Origin: Opitutaceae bacterium
GTDB lineage: Bacteria; Verrucomicrobiota; Verrucomicrobiia; Opitutales; Opitutaceae
NCBI GenBank assembly: GCA_003151495.1
Contig: PLXR01000011.1
Coordinates: 1 to 32,532, forward strand
Length of the DNA stretch: 32,532 nt
Reading direction: 5' to 3'
Shown here: positions 7,726 to 16,063 of the stretch, piece by piece
How the letters are laid out: every line of letters begins with the position of its first letter
How positions within the stretch are numbered: position 1 is the first letter of the stretch
Made by a program: the position numbers and the translations under genes
Notes under the pieces: model-generated
The model's database searches: none
Told to the model about the DNA's origin: nothing
The model's input: the letters and a program-made list of their open reading frames with translations, nothing else

Positions 7726-9759
7726 TCAGAACTCTATCGCCAGCTCCGTTCCCGCGGTCCTGGGTGTCCCGGGCGCCGCGCTGTTCACGCCGGGGACGAT
7801 GAGCGCATAGTAGCCCTTGTCCGCCGCATTCTCGACGTAGGCGGCCACCCTCCAGCGTCCCGAGTCAAACCCAACCGTCCCGTCAAGCGTTGCGTAGGCG
7901 CCCTGGGAATAGGCGGGATCCTCGGACTCGGTGTAGAAGGTCCTTCCCCGTGCGACGACGGCCGCGGAGGCGAACCAGCCTTTGGCGGATCGGAAGCCCG
8001 CGTCGAGGGCGGCCGTGAAGGACGGAGCGTAGGGCGCGCGGGTGCCTCCCAGGCTCCGCCCGCTCAGCGGATCCCGGAATTCGAGGAGGGTTATGTCGGT
8101 GACCCCCGCCGTGAGACCCATCCTCCACCCGGGGGCCGGATTCCAATGCGCCCCGAGCTCGGCGCCGAGCGACCGCGCCCTGGGCGCCGTCGCCACAAAA
8201 TAGTCCTTGGCGCTGAAGGAGCGCTCGATCTGGTAGTTCCGGATCTCGTAGTCGAACACCCGCGCCGAAACATCCAGGTTCCGGTCCGCTGAGGAACGGC
8301 GGACACCGGCCTCGAAGGCCGCGACATGCTCCGCGGCGAACGGTATGAATGCGGGGTTGTCCGTGTACGCCGCGAATCCGCCGGGCCTCGTCCCGAGGGT
8401 CGCGCTCGCGTCCGCGGTCGTGCCGGCGGCGACCTCGTAGGTCGCGGCGAGGCGCGGAAGGAAGGCGTCGTCGGTGCGTCCGAGCCTGAAGGCCAGGCCC
8501 CGCGTGGGAACACGCTCCGCCTGATGGTAGTCCTCCGCCACCCTCTGTGCGCGGCCGCCCAGCGTGATCCTCCACCTCCTTGGGGCTTCGAGCACAACAT
8601 CGCCGAAGAGGGCCGCCTCGCGGCGGGTGTACCCGAAGCCGGTGGCCTCGATCGGGAAAGTGCCCCTTATGGAGCGTTCCACGTCGCCGGAGGTGGAGGC
8701 GCCCGAGAGCCACGCCCCGGCGTTCCATGTGACCACCCCGAAGCCGAAGGGGGAGAACCGGAACTCCTCGTTCCACCTCTCCTGTTTAAGGGTGAGGTGG
8801 GACAGGAGGGGCGGGGGCAGGACGAGCCAGTCGTCGAAGGGATCGAGCTTCCAGCCCGTGTAGCTTGTGACTGCGGTCAGCGGGCCCGCGCCGGTGTCGG
8901 CGGACGCCTTGATCGCGGCCGCGAAAAACGAGGAGTCTGTCGTCCCCTCTCTTGCACGCTGGACGGTGTAGAGCGGGCCGTCCAGGGGCACGAGCGGCGC
9001 GGCGCCGTCTCGGTGCCGGTCGGCGAGAATCTCCACGGTCACCTGGGTTGCCGGCGTGGGGTGGAACCTGCCGCGGGCAAATCCGTCCATGGCATCGACG
9101 CTGTCGACGGTCCGGCCGATCTCGGTGTTGTCCACGTAGCCGTCCCGGTGGGTGAAGGCCCCGGCAACGCTCACCTCGGCAGGGCTGCCGCCGGGCGAGC
9201 CCGCCTCAATGGCCCCCGTTCGGCTGCCGTAGCCGCCCATTCCCGCGCGCACCTCGCCCCCGGCCTGCGGCGGGCGGGGGGAGAGGATGATGACACCGCC
9301 GTCGGCCGACCTGCCGAATGTCGTGGGCTGGGGGCCGCTGAAGACCGATGCCGAGGCGAAGCTGAATAGACCCGAAGGGTAGGTGAAGCCGCCTCCCATC
9401 GGAATATCGTCAAGGTAGAGCGTCACCGCCGGGTCGCTGAAGTAGGGGGTGTTGGACAGCCCGCGCAGGGAGTAGAGGGCCCCGAAGGAGGTTTCCCCAG
9501 CCTGCGAAATCCCGAGGTTGGGAGCGCGGGACGCGGCCTCCTGCCACGATGCGCTCCCGACCGGGGCGTCCGGGTCCAACTCGATCTGCGTCGCTCCGGG
9601 CTGGGGCATCCCGGGGTGCGCCTCGCTGACGACGACGGCCTCTGCCTGCACCACGGGAGAGTTGCCGACCGCCTGCGCCCGGACGCCGACGGGAGCGCAT
9701 AGCAGGGCGGACAGGAGCCAGGCGCATGCCGCGGGGCCTGGGTTCGCGCGGAGGTGCAC
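7726..9759 (-). CDS. TonB-dependent outer-membrane receptor
   Basis: A TonB-dependent receptor of about 677 aa for an unknown ligand. I chose the GTG at 9757-9759 because it opens a signal peptide (MHLRANPGP, then ACAWLLSALLCAPVGVRAQA); the longer open frame upstream runs antisense through the ABC ATPase gene and is not plausible. Following it is a TonB-box-like AVVVSEA, a plug domain (SFGALYSLRGLSN, VTLYLDDIP, FGRSADGGVIIL), then a 22-strand-type barrel rich in Tyr, Phe, Gly and Asn, ending in GTELAIEF with a terminal Phe. The plug reading LYLDDIPMGGG and GPQPTTFGRSADGGV is standard for the family. It is divergent from an ABC ATPase/permease pair. Siderophore, cobalamin or carbohydrate uptake are all possible; nothing here decides. 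Confidence 0.9.
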   Translation of the reverse strand: MHLRANPGPAACAWLLSALLCAPVGVRAQAVGNSPVVQAEAVVVSEAHPGMPQPGATQIELDPDAPVGSASWQEAASRAPNLGISQAGETSFGALYSLRGLSNTPYFSDPAVTLYLDDIPMGGGFTYPSGLFSFASASVFSGPQPTTFGRSADGGVIILSPRPPQAGGEVRAGMGGYGSRTGAIEAGSPGGSPAEVSVAGAFTHRDGYVDNTEIGRTVDSVDAMDGFARGRFHPTPATQVTVEILADRHRDGAAPLVPLDGPLYTVQRAREGTTDSSFFAAAIKASADTGAGPLTAVTSYTGWKLDPFDDWLVLPPPLLSHLTLKQERWNEEFRFSPFGFGVVTWNAGAWLSGASTSGDVERSIRGTFPIEATGFGYTRREAALFGDVVLEAPRRWRITLGGRAQRVAEDYHQAERVPTRGLAFRLGRTDDAFLPRLAATYEVAAGTTADASATLGTRPGGFAAYTDNPAFIPFAAEHVAAFEAGVRRSSADRNLDVSARVFDYEIRNYQIERSFSAKDYFVATAPRARSLGAELGAHWNPAPGWRMGLTAGVTDITLLEFRDPLSGRSLGGTRAPYAPSFTAALDAGFRSAKGWFASAAVVARGRTFYTESEDPAYSQGAYATLDGTVGFDSGRWRVAAYVENAADKGYYALIVPGVNSAAPGTPRTAGTELAIEF

Positions 9760-9834
9760 GGCGTATTTTCGGGCGGCGGACGGCGGTTGTGAAACCAAAA
9801 GAGCGGGGTACCGGGGCCCGCGCCGAGCGCCACG

Positions 9835-9863
9835 TTGACTTCGCCGGGGGCGGTGGGGATCAT
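9835..9863 (+). promoter_or_regulatory. Predicted sigma-70 promoter of the ABC transporter operon
   Basis: TTGACT (9835-9840, 5/6 match), an exact 17-bp spacer, and GATCAT (9858-9863, 4/6 match) lie about 30 bp upstream of the ATG at 9895. The spacing is optimal. A large palindrome overlaps the spacer and the -10 element (see the next feature). Confidence 0.55.
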
Positions 9864-9871
9864 CCACCGCC
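9849..9871. promoter_or_regulatory. Perfect 8-7-8 palindrome over the -10 element, candidate operator
   Basis: Arms GGCGGTGG (9849-9856) and CCACCGCC (9864-9871) are perfectly complementary around GGATCAT. The site overlaps the 3' part of the predicted spacer and the whole -10 hexamer, the usual position for a repressor that blocks polymerase. As RNA it would form a stable hairpin, and an alternative pairing GGGGAT (9855-9860) with ATCCCC (9873-9878) is also available. No regulator gene is adjacent. Confidence 0.5.
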
Positions 9872-9894
9872 AATCCCCCCGCGTGGCCGACCCA

Positions 9895-10842
9895 ATGCCT
9901 GCACCCATGCCCGTTAGTGTAAGAGTGCGCGACCTGGCCAGGCGCTACGGCCGCGTCGAGGCGCTTCGCGGGGTGACCTTCGAGGTCGCCCCGGGCGAGA
10001 TCTTCGGCCTGCTCGGCCCCAACGGCGCCGGGAAGACCACGGCCCTGGAATGCATCCTGGGTCTGCGTCGGCCGGACTCCGGGGAAATCGAGATCGCCGG
10101 GATCGACGCCCTGGCGCGGCCCGGGGAGGCGAGGCAGGTCTGCGGCGCGCAGCTCCAGGCCGCGGCGCTGCAGGACAGGATCACGCCGCGGAGGGCGCTT
10201 TCGCTCTTCGCATCGTTTTACCGGGAGCCCGCGGAAGTGGGCGGCCTGATCGAGCGCTTCGGGCTGGCGGAAAAGGCGGACGAGGCCTTTGAGCGCCTCT
10301 CGGAGGGCCAGAGGCAGAGGCTCTTCCTCGCCCTCGCCTTCGTTAACAACCCCGGCCTGGTCGTCCTGGACGAGCCCACCGCCGGCCTCGACCCGCGCTC
10401 CCGGAGGGAGCTGCACCGCTTCATCCAGGAGACGGGACGTTCCGGCAGGACGGTCCTCCTCTCGACGCACGACCTGGGTGAGGCGGAACTCCTCTGCGAC
10501 CGCATCGGGATCCTGGACCATGGAAGGATTGTCGCGGCGGGGCGCCCCTCAGAGCTCATCCGCGCGTCGGGCACCGCGCCCGCAGTCGAGGTGAGGACGG
10601 TCCGGCCTCCCAACCGGGCCCGGATGGAGTCGCTTCCTGGCGTGACGGCATGCACGGGCGAAGGGGAGCGGTGGAGGCTGGGCACGGGCGACGTCAATGC
10701 GACGTTGTTCGGCCTGGCGAGGCTCCTGGAGTCCGAGGGGAACGAGATCCTCGGGCTCGAGGTCGTGAAGCCCACGCTCGAGGACGTCTTCCTTGAGCTC
10801 ACCGGGAGGCCCTGGGCGGCCCCGGAGGAGGGGGAGCGATGA
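9895..10842 (+). CDS. ABC transporter ATP-binding protein (ABC-2 type)
   Basis: A 315-aa ABC ATPase that drives the permease encoded just downstream. It shows the full motif set: Walker A GPNGAGKTT (residues 41-49), signature LSEGQRQRL, Walker B LVVLDEPTAGLDP, and the switch LLSTHD. After the nucleotide-binding domain (to about residue 230), a 90-residue C-terminal part matches the CcmA/NodI/DrrA-style extension ending VKPTLEDVFLELTGR. The ATG at 9895 (MPAPMPVSVRVRDL) is preferred; a second ATG lies 12 bp downstream, and the frame is also open from 9835, but that start falls inside the predicted promoter. Its stop overlaps the permease start as ATGA, so the two are translationally coupled. 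Substrate unknown; ABC-2 systems of this kind usually export. Confidence 0.95.
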   Translation: MPAPMPVSVRVRDLARRYGRVEALRGVTFEVAPGEIFGLLGPNGAGKTTALECILGLRRPDSGEIEIAGIDALARPGEARQVCGAQLQAAALQDRITPRRALSLFASFYREPAEVGGLIERFGLAEKADEAFERLSEGQRQRLFLALAFVNNPGLVVLDEPTAGLDPRSRRELHRFIQETGRSGRTVLLSTHDLGEAELLCDRIGILDHGRIVAAGRPSELIRASGTAPAVEVRTVRPPNRARMESLPGVTACTGEGERWRLGTGDVNATLFGLARLLESEGNEILGLEVVKPTLEDVFLELTGRPWAAPEEGER

Positions 10843-12173
10843 AGGGGCGCACAAGGGCCGTGCACGGGCTCTTCCGGCATTTTCTCCTGTGCCTTGAGCT
10901 CAACCTCCAGAGCAAGCAGGCACTCGTCTACGGGTTCCTCGTGCCGGTCTTCTTCCTCGTGGCCTTCGGGAGCGTCTTTCGTGCCGAGACACCCGCCCTC
11001 TACGGGCAGATGGGCCAGATCCTGACGATCACGATCCTCGGGGGAGCCTGCTTCGGGATGCCGACCCTCCTCGTGTCGGAGCGCGAGCGCGGGATCTGGC
11101 GACGGTACCGCCTCCTCCCCGTGCCCGCGGGCGGCCTGGTGCTCGGCGTAATGGCGGCCCGGGTTCTGATCGTCTCGGCCGCGGCCGCGCTGCAGGTCGC
11201 CCTGGCGCACGTTGCCTACCACACCCCGCTTCCCGTCCATCCCCTGCAGACGGCGGCCGGCGTCGTGGTTGTCTGCACCTCGTTCCTCGGACTGGGCCTC
11301 CTCGTGGCGGCGCTCGCGGACGACGTGCCCGCGGTGCAGGCGATCGGCCAGTGCCTCTTCCTTCCCATGATCATGATTGGAGGCGTGGGGATCCCGCTTG
11401 GTGCCCTTCCGGCATGGGCCCGGGCGGCGTCCGGATTCATGCCGGGTCGCTACGCCGTCGAGGTCCTGCAGCTGGGCTACAGCGACGCCCGGGGCATGAG
11501 CCACGCGGGCTTCGCCCTGGGGGCACTCGCGGTCATCGGGGCCTGCGCCGCAGTGGCGGGTGCCAGGCTATTCCGCTGGGAGGAAGGCAGGCACTTCGTG
11601 CGAGCCACCTGGTCCTGGCTTGGCGTGGCGCTCTTCGCGTGGGCGGCGACCGGGCTGGCCGCGTCGCTCACGGGGAGGCTGGCGGTGCTGGCGCCGCCCA
11701 ACGCGGGCTACGGCGCCGTGAGCGACGAGCAGATCGCCGGCATCGGCTTTGAGGACCTGCCGGGGGACTCCGAGTTCGTTAGCCGGCTGGCCAGGCCGTT
11801 CGCGGGGGCCGCGGGCGGGCCCGTGGGGGAGATCCGGGCCCGGATCAGGGACTGGGCCCCCGGGCACGGTGCCGATGCGGGGCAGAGCGCCCGCAACCTG
11901 CTCTCGGTAGCCGCCCTCGGCGACGTGAGCCAGGACGAGCATGAGGGCGAGATCGCGCGCCTGGTCTTCGACGAGCTCCGGGGCCGCCTGGGCGATGCCG
12001 AGCTGCGCAGGGTCCTCGCATGGATAATCCTATATCCAGAGGAGGGCAGCGTGGTCACCTCGGCGCCCGAGCTCGGACTCGGGCGCCGGTTCCGGGAGGC
12101 GATCGTCCGCGAGAGGATAGACCTCTACTCCCGGAAGTTCCTGGGAAGGCTCCTCGGGAAGATACGCGACTGA
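10839..12173 (+). CDS. ABC-2 permease with C-terminal soluble extension
   Basis: A 444-aa permease partner of the preceding ATPase. Six hydrophobic segments lie at about residues 28-46, 57-77, 98-126, 138-160, 167-190 and 222-243, and the ABC-2 domain reaches its usual end at LFRWEEG (about 245-250). A further 195 residues follow: a seventh hydrophobic segment (258-276) and then a soluble, mostly helical and charged region (about 285-444, ending FLGRLLGKIRD). I do not recognise this extension. The start ATG overlaps the ATPase stop and has a strong GGAGG-rich stretch before it. The permease family call is secure; the extension is the unusual part. Confidence 0.9.
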   Translation: MKGRTRAVHGLFRHFLLCLELNLQSKQALVYGFLVPVFFLVAFGSVFRAETPALYGQMGQILTITILGGACFGMPTLLVSERERGIWRRYRLLPVPAGGLVLGVMAARVLIVSAAAALQVALAHVAYHTPLPVHPLQTAAGVVVVCTSFLGLGLLVAALADDVPAVQAIGQCLFLPMIMIGGVGIPLGALPAWARAASGFMPGRYAVEVLQLGYSDARGMSHAGFALGALAVIGACAAVAGARLFRWEEGRHFVRATWSWLGVALFAWAATGLAASLTGRLAVLAPPNAGYGAVSDEQIAGIGFEDLPGDSEFVSRLARPFAGAAGGPVGEIRARIRDWAPGHGADAGQSARNLLSVAALGDVSQDEHEGEIARLVFDELRGRLGDAELRRVLAWIILYPEEGSVVTSAPELGLGRRFREAIVRERIDLYSRKFLGRLLGKIRD

Positions 12174-12249
12174 GGCCGACGGGCCCGGGCGGCCACGAGT
12201 GCCGAGGCAACAGGGTGCGCAGGCAGGCGCAACGCGCGGGGTCCCGTGG

Positions 12250-12278
12250 GGGTCGGCCCTCGGGCCGAGCCCCGACCC
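12250..12278. terminator. Nested hairpin between convergent genes, likely bidirectional terminator
   Basis: Outer arms GGGTCGG (12250-12256) and CCGACCC (12272-12278) enclose an inner CTCG/CGAG stem with loop GGC, separated by a symmetric CC/CC internal loop. It sits 5 bp past the GH2 stop codon and 77 bp past the permease stop. No T-run follows, so it may need Rho or act as an RNA-stabilising structure. Confidence 0.5.
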
Positions 12279-12283
12279 GAAGC

Positions 12284-14875
12284 CTACGGCCGCATCGTTA
12301 TCTCAACCTGGGCGTCGCCAAGTCCCGCCGAATGCGCCACGACGCGCACCAGTCCGGGATTGGCGGTCGACTGCACAAGGGCGAGCGCCATTCCGTTGAA
12401 CAACTCGCGTGTGCTGCCTTGGTAGCTGGCGTGGCTCTCGGGGTCGCCGTTGTCGACCCCGATAATCCTGCCGGGCCCCGTGACCTCAAAGCTCACCTGG
12501 TTGTGGGCCAGCGGGGCGAAGTTGCCGCTCTCATCGAGCGCGCGTACGGTCACCGCTGCCACGTCGCGGGTTCCCGTAGCGAGCGCCAGGCGGTCCACCG
12601 CGAGCTCGAGCCTCGCGGGCTGCCCGGCCGTTTTCACCGAGGCCCCCGCAGCGACGCGTCCCGTGCGGTCGTATCCGACGGCCCTGAGTTCGCCCGGTAG
12701 GTAGGGAACGTCCCAGACGAGCTGGAGGTCGGTGGTGGTGGCCGCTACCTTTGGGAGGGCGTAGTTGTTCCAGCTGCCGGTGACCCCCTCGCTCGGGAAC
12801 TCCCGCGCCTTGACGCCGAGGCTCTTCCCATTGAGGAAGAGCTCGACGGCGGCGCAGTTGGAATAGGCCACGACGGGGATCACGGTCCCTTCCTTCCCAG
12901 GCCAGTTCCAGTGGGGAAGAAGGTGCACCATGGGCGTGTCGGTCCAGATGCTCTGGTAGAAATAGTAGGAGTCCTTCTTGAACCCGCAGGTGTCGAGCGC
13001 CCCAAACGCCGTGAGCTTGTTGGGCCACCTCGACTCGCCCAGGTAGTCGAACCCGGTCCAGATGAACTGGCCTATGACGTAGTCGTGGGTCGCCACGAAC
13101 TTCCACAGCGAGGCGGCGCGCAGCGTCGAGGCGACGTAGAGGGGGCCCGACGGCCCGTCTCCGAGGACCAGGTGGTCGTCGCTGTCGTTGTCCCCAAGCA
13201 GCGAGCCGAACGGGTAGGTTCCGCGGGTCCCCGCCACCCCCGTCTCCTCCGTCCCAAGGAACCTGCGGCCGCGGTAGGCTTCGCGGTCGTCGGTGTACTG
13301 CGTCTCGCGTCGCGATCCCCAGCGGTCGACGTAGTTGTACCCGACGATGTCGAGCTGGCTCGTGAAGGCATCCGGGGCGCGGCCGTTCTGGTTGAAGATG
13401 TTGTCCATCGCGACCGTCACCGGCCTGGTCGGGTCCTCGCGGTGGAAGACCGATATGAGCTTGCGCAGGATCTCCGGACCGTCCGGGGCCGCCTGCTCGC
13501 CGATCTCGTTGCCCGCGCACCAGAAGATCACGCAGGGGTGGTTGCGGTCGCGGCGGATCAGATTCACAAGGTCGCCCTCGTACCACGCAGCAAAGGCGTC
13601 GGAGTACCCGAACTTGAGCTGGGGCTTCCTGTAGGTCCACTCGTCAAACGACTCGTCCAGCACGAGGATCCCGAGGCGGTCGCACAGGTCGTAGAACTCG
13701 GGCGCCATGGGATTGTGGCTGCAGCGGATCGCGTTGCAGCCCATCTCCTGAAGGAGCCTGAGCCGGCGCTCGAGGAGTGCTTCGGGCACGGCCGCGCCTA
13801 CCGCTCCGCCGTCGTGGTGGATGCACATGCCGCGCACCTTCACCGGGTCGCCGTTCACCAGGAGCCCGCGGTCGACGTCGAATTCCACCCGGCGGACACC
13901 GAATGTCGTCGAGGTGGTGTCGACGACGCGGCCGTCCACGACCACGTCCGTGCGAACCCGGTAGAGGGAGGGGGATGAGGGCGACCAGAGGCTGGGCGAC
14001 GGAAGGACCAGGGTGGAGTCGAAGTCCCCGTCCGCGCCGGCCTGCAGCTCGCCGCCTACCGAGGCCCCGGCCTGGCCCGTCGCGGGACCGGCGGGGGACG
14101 GAAGGGGATTTCCCGCGGCGTCGAGCATCTGGCTGCGCACCTCGAGCTTCTGCGCGCTGCTGCGGCCGTTGTGCACGTGCGCCCGCACCGCCACGGTCGC
14201 CGAGGCCGGCGAGACAGAGGGGGTTGTCACGAGGACGCCCCAGGGGGTGACGTGGAGCGGGTCCGCTGCAGCGATCCAGGTGTGCCGGAAGATTCCCGAG
14301 CCGGAGTACCAGCGGCTGTTCGGCTGCGGCGAGTTGTCGACCCTTACGGCGATCGTGTTGGGGGCGGCGCCGAAGGTGACGTAAGGGGTGATATCGTACA
14401 CGAACGAGGAGTAGCCATACGGACGCGTCCCGGCCTCATGCCCGTTCACCCAGACGGTGCTCCGCTCGTAGACGCCGTCGAACCTCACTGAGACGGACGC
14501 CCCGCGGCTGCCCTCGGAAAGATCGAACGACTTGCGGTACCAGCCGATTCCCGTGGGGAGGTAGCCGCCCGAGCCCCCGGTCGGCGCCTTCTCGTCGTAC
14601 GGGCCCTCGATGCTCCAGTCGTGCGGCAGGTCGAGCACACGCCAGTCGGCATCCACGAAGCCGGGTTTCTCGGCGCCGGGGACGTCTCCCAGGTGGAATC
14701 GCCATCCAAAGTCAAAGAGCTGGTCGCAGGGCCTCTCGCCGGCGCCCTGCAGGCGTGGAATGGCGAGCACCGACGCGAGGAGTGCCGAGAGGACCAGGCT
14801 CCGGAGCAGCGGCGCGCCGGGGAGTCCGGCGTGCGCCAATCCTGGGACTTGTAATATCTTTAAGGGGCGTCGCAT
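12284..14875 (-). CDS. GH2 glycosidase, beta-galactosidase type, exported
   Basis: An 863-aa glycoside hydrolase family 2 enzyme. The start ATG at 14873-14875 is supported by AGGA eight bases upstream. It has an N-terminal export signal (hydrophobic LLRSLVLSALLASVLAIP to about residue 45). The order is sugar-binding jelly roll (DFGWRFHLGD, LDLPHDWSIEG, WYRKSF), Ig-like domain, TIM barrel, then two beta domains: a DUF4982-like one (VVAYSNCAAVELFLNGKSLG) and an invasin/Big-like one. The acid/base is Glu457 in GNEIGEQ. The nucleophile is likely Glu543 (or 544) in LGTEETG. FIWTGFDYLGE is typical of this subgroup. It probably removes terminal beta-galactose or a related residue from plant polysaccharides outside the cytoplasm. 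The substrate cannot be fixed from sequence. It shares the strand with the esterase and GH39 genes, 186 bp downstream of the esterase. Confidence 0.92.
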   Translation of the reverse strand: MRRPLKILQVPGLAHAGLPGAPLLRSLVLSALLASVLAIPRLQGAGERPCDQLFDFGWRFHLGDVPGAEKPGFVDADWRVLDLPHDWSIEGPYDEKAPTGGSGGYLPTGIGWYRKSFDLSEGSRGASVSVRFDGVYERSTVWVNGHEAGTRPYGYSSFVYDITPYVTFGAAPNTIAVRVDNSPQPNSRWYSGSGIFRHTWIAAADPLHVTPWGVLVTTPSVSPASATVAVRAHVHNGRSSAQKLEVRSQMLDAAGNPLPSPAGPATGQAGASVGGELQAGADGDFDSTLVLPSPSLWSPSSPSLYRVRTDVVVDGRVVDTTSTTFGVRRVEFDVDRGLLVNGDPVKVRGMCIHHDGGAVGAAVPEALLERRLRLLQEMGCNAIRCSHNPMAPEFYDLCDRLGILVLDESFDEWTYRKPQLKFGYSDAFAAWYEGDLVNLIRRDRNHPCVIFWCAGNEIGEQAAPDGPEILRKLISVFHREDPTRPVTVAMDNIFNQNGRAPDAFTSQLDIVGYNYVDRWGSRRETQYTDDREAYRGRRFLGTEETGVAGTRGTYPFGSLLGDNDSDDHLVLGDGPSGPLYVASTLRAASLWKFVATHDYVIGQFIWTGFDYLGESRWPNKLTAFGALDTCGFKKDSYYFYQSIWTDTPMVHLLPHWNWPGKEGTVIPVVAYSNCAAVELFLNGKSLGVKAREFPSEGVTGSWNNYALPKVAATTTDLQLVWDVPYLPGELRAVGYDRTGRVAAGASVKTAGQPARLELAVDRLALATGTRDVAAVTVRALDESGNFAPLAHNQVSFEVTGPGRIIGVDNGDPESHASYQGSTRELFNGMALALVQSTANPGLVRVVAHSAGLGDAQVEITMRP

Positions 14876-15061
14876 GGCTTTTCCTGGGGGGTTGGAAACT
14901 GTAGCCCAGGCGCCCAACCTCACCCCGGGGCCGACAGCTCCTGGGAAGTTAATAGGGCAGTGGACCGAGACAAACGACCATCTCCCATCAATATATCAAC
15001 CGTATTGGCAAACGCGAAGCAGTTTTATCCAGGGAGGGTCGGAAGCCTCGCGGTGCGGGCC

Positions 15062-16003
15062 TCAGGGCCGCGCCGCGGCCGGATTTGACAGGAAGCCTCC
15101 ACCCCTGAGCCAGGACATGAAGAGCGGCATCCAGGAATACACCTCGCGGTCCTCGTCCCGGATGCCGAAGCCGTGCCCGCCGCGGGCGTAGACGTGAAGC
15201 TCTGCGGGCACGCCGGCCGCGGTGAGGGCCAAATAGAACTGGACCATGCCCGGGGTCAGTCCGAGGTGGTCGTCGGAGGCGCCGCAGAGGAATGCCGGCG
15301 GGGTCTTCGCGCTGGGCACAGGCGGGGGGGCCGGCATGCCCGGGTAGAACAGGGCCTGGAAGTTCGGCGCGCAGTCGAGGGCGTCGACCGAGTCCCTTGT
15401 TCCCGGCACCGGCGTGCCGGAGCGCGTCGCCGCGAGGACGGCCACCTCTCCGCCCGCCGAGAAGCCCATGATGCCCACGCAGGCGGGATTGACACCCCAT
15501 TCCCCGGCCCTGCTGCGCACGGTGCGCACGGCGCGCTGCGCGTCCATGAGCGAGTGGACCTCCACGGAATAGCGGGACCCGTCGGATCGGGCCAGGCGGT
15601 ACTCGAGGACGAAGGCGGCTACCCCGTGCTCGGAGAGCCACTTTCCCACGGCGTAGCCCTCATGCTCCATCGCGAGGAATCGGTGCCCGCCGCCCGGGCA
15701 GACGATGACCGCGGCTCCCGTGGCCTTGCCCGCGGGAGGGAGGAACGGAAGGATCGCCGGACTGTTGATGTTGGTCACGACCGAGTACCAGGTCGTGGCG
15801 TAGTTCTCCCAGCGCCTCGCCGGCGGCGAGTCCTGCCCCTCGGACCCGGGTGCGGCGCCCCGCCACAGGGGAACGGCCGCGGGCAGGTTGGAGAACGTGG
15901 GGTCGGAGGTCGGCTTCACGTGGACCTCGGGGTCGCAGCGGGTCTCTGACACCACCGTGCCCGCCACGAGGATCAGGGCCGCAAGTCTGAGTCGGTGCTT
16001 CAT
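15062..16003 (-). CDS. Exported alpha/beta-hydrolase, acetyl-esterase type
   Basis: A 313-aa alpha/beta-hydrolase with a signal peptide (MKHRLRLAALILVAG). The start ATG at 16001-16003 has GGAG at good spacing. The nucleophile elbow is GFSAGG with Ser182, the oxyanion region is VIVCPGGGHRFL, a candidate Asp lies in GASDDHLG, and the catalytic His is His277 in GGHGFGI. This combination fits the exported acetyl-xylan-esterase or endo-1,4-beta-xylanase-B-like group that removes acetyl groups from hemicellulose. It follows the GH39 gene by 60 bp on the same strand, consistent with joint transcription and a debranching role. A carboxylesterase acting on another ester cannot be excluded. Confidence 0.88.
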   Translation of the reverse strand: MKHRLRLAALILVAGTVVSETRCDPEVHVKPTSDPTFSNLPAAVPLWRGAAPGSEGQDSPPARRWENYATTWYSVVTNINSPAILPFLPPAGKATGAAVIVCPGGGHRFLAMEHEGYAVGKWLSEHGVAAFVLEYRLARSDGSRYSVEVHSLMDAQRAVRTVRSRAGEWGVNPACVGIMGFSAGGEVAVLAATRSGTPVPGTRDSVDALDCAPNFQALFYPGMPAPPPVPSAKTPPAFLCGASDDHLGLTPGMVQFYLALTAAGVPAELHVYARGGHGFGIRDEDREVYSWMPLFMSWLRGGGFLSNPAAARP

Positions 16004-16063
16004 GGGAAGCTCCTTAAACAACCCGAAGGCCTCCGATGTCAATTCGGGGGCGGGCATCCCGGG

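Noticed and set aside
9760..10521. Upstream extension of the TonB receptor frame
   Set aside because: It runs antisense through the ABC ATPase and has no signal peptide; the GTG at 9759 gives a proper one.
14876..15061. AT-rich stretch between the esterase and GH2 genes, possible promoter
   Set aside because: AT-rich hexamers such as TTGCCA and TATATT are present but not with acceptable spacing; I could not support a specific promoter.
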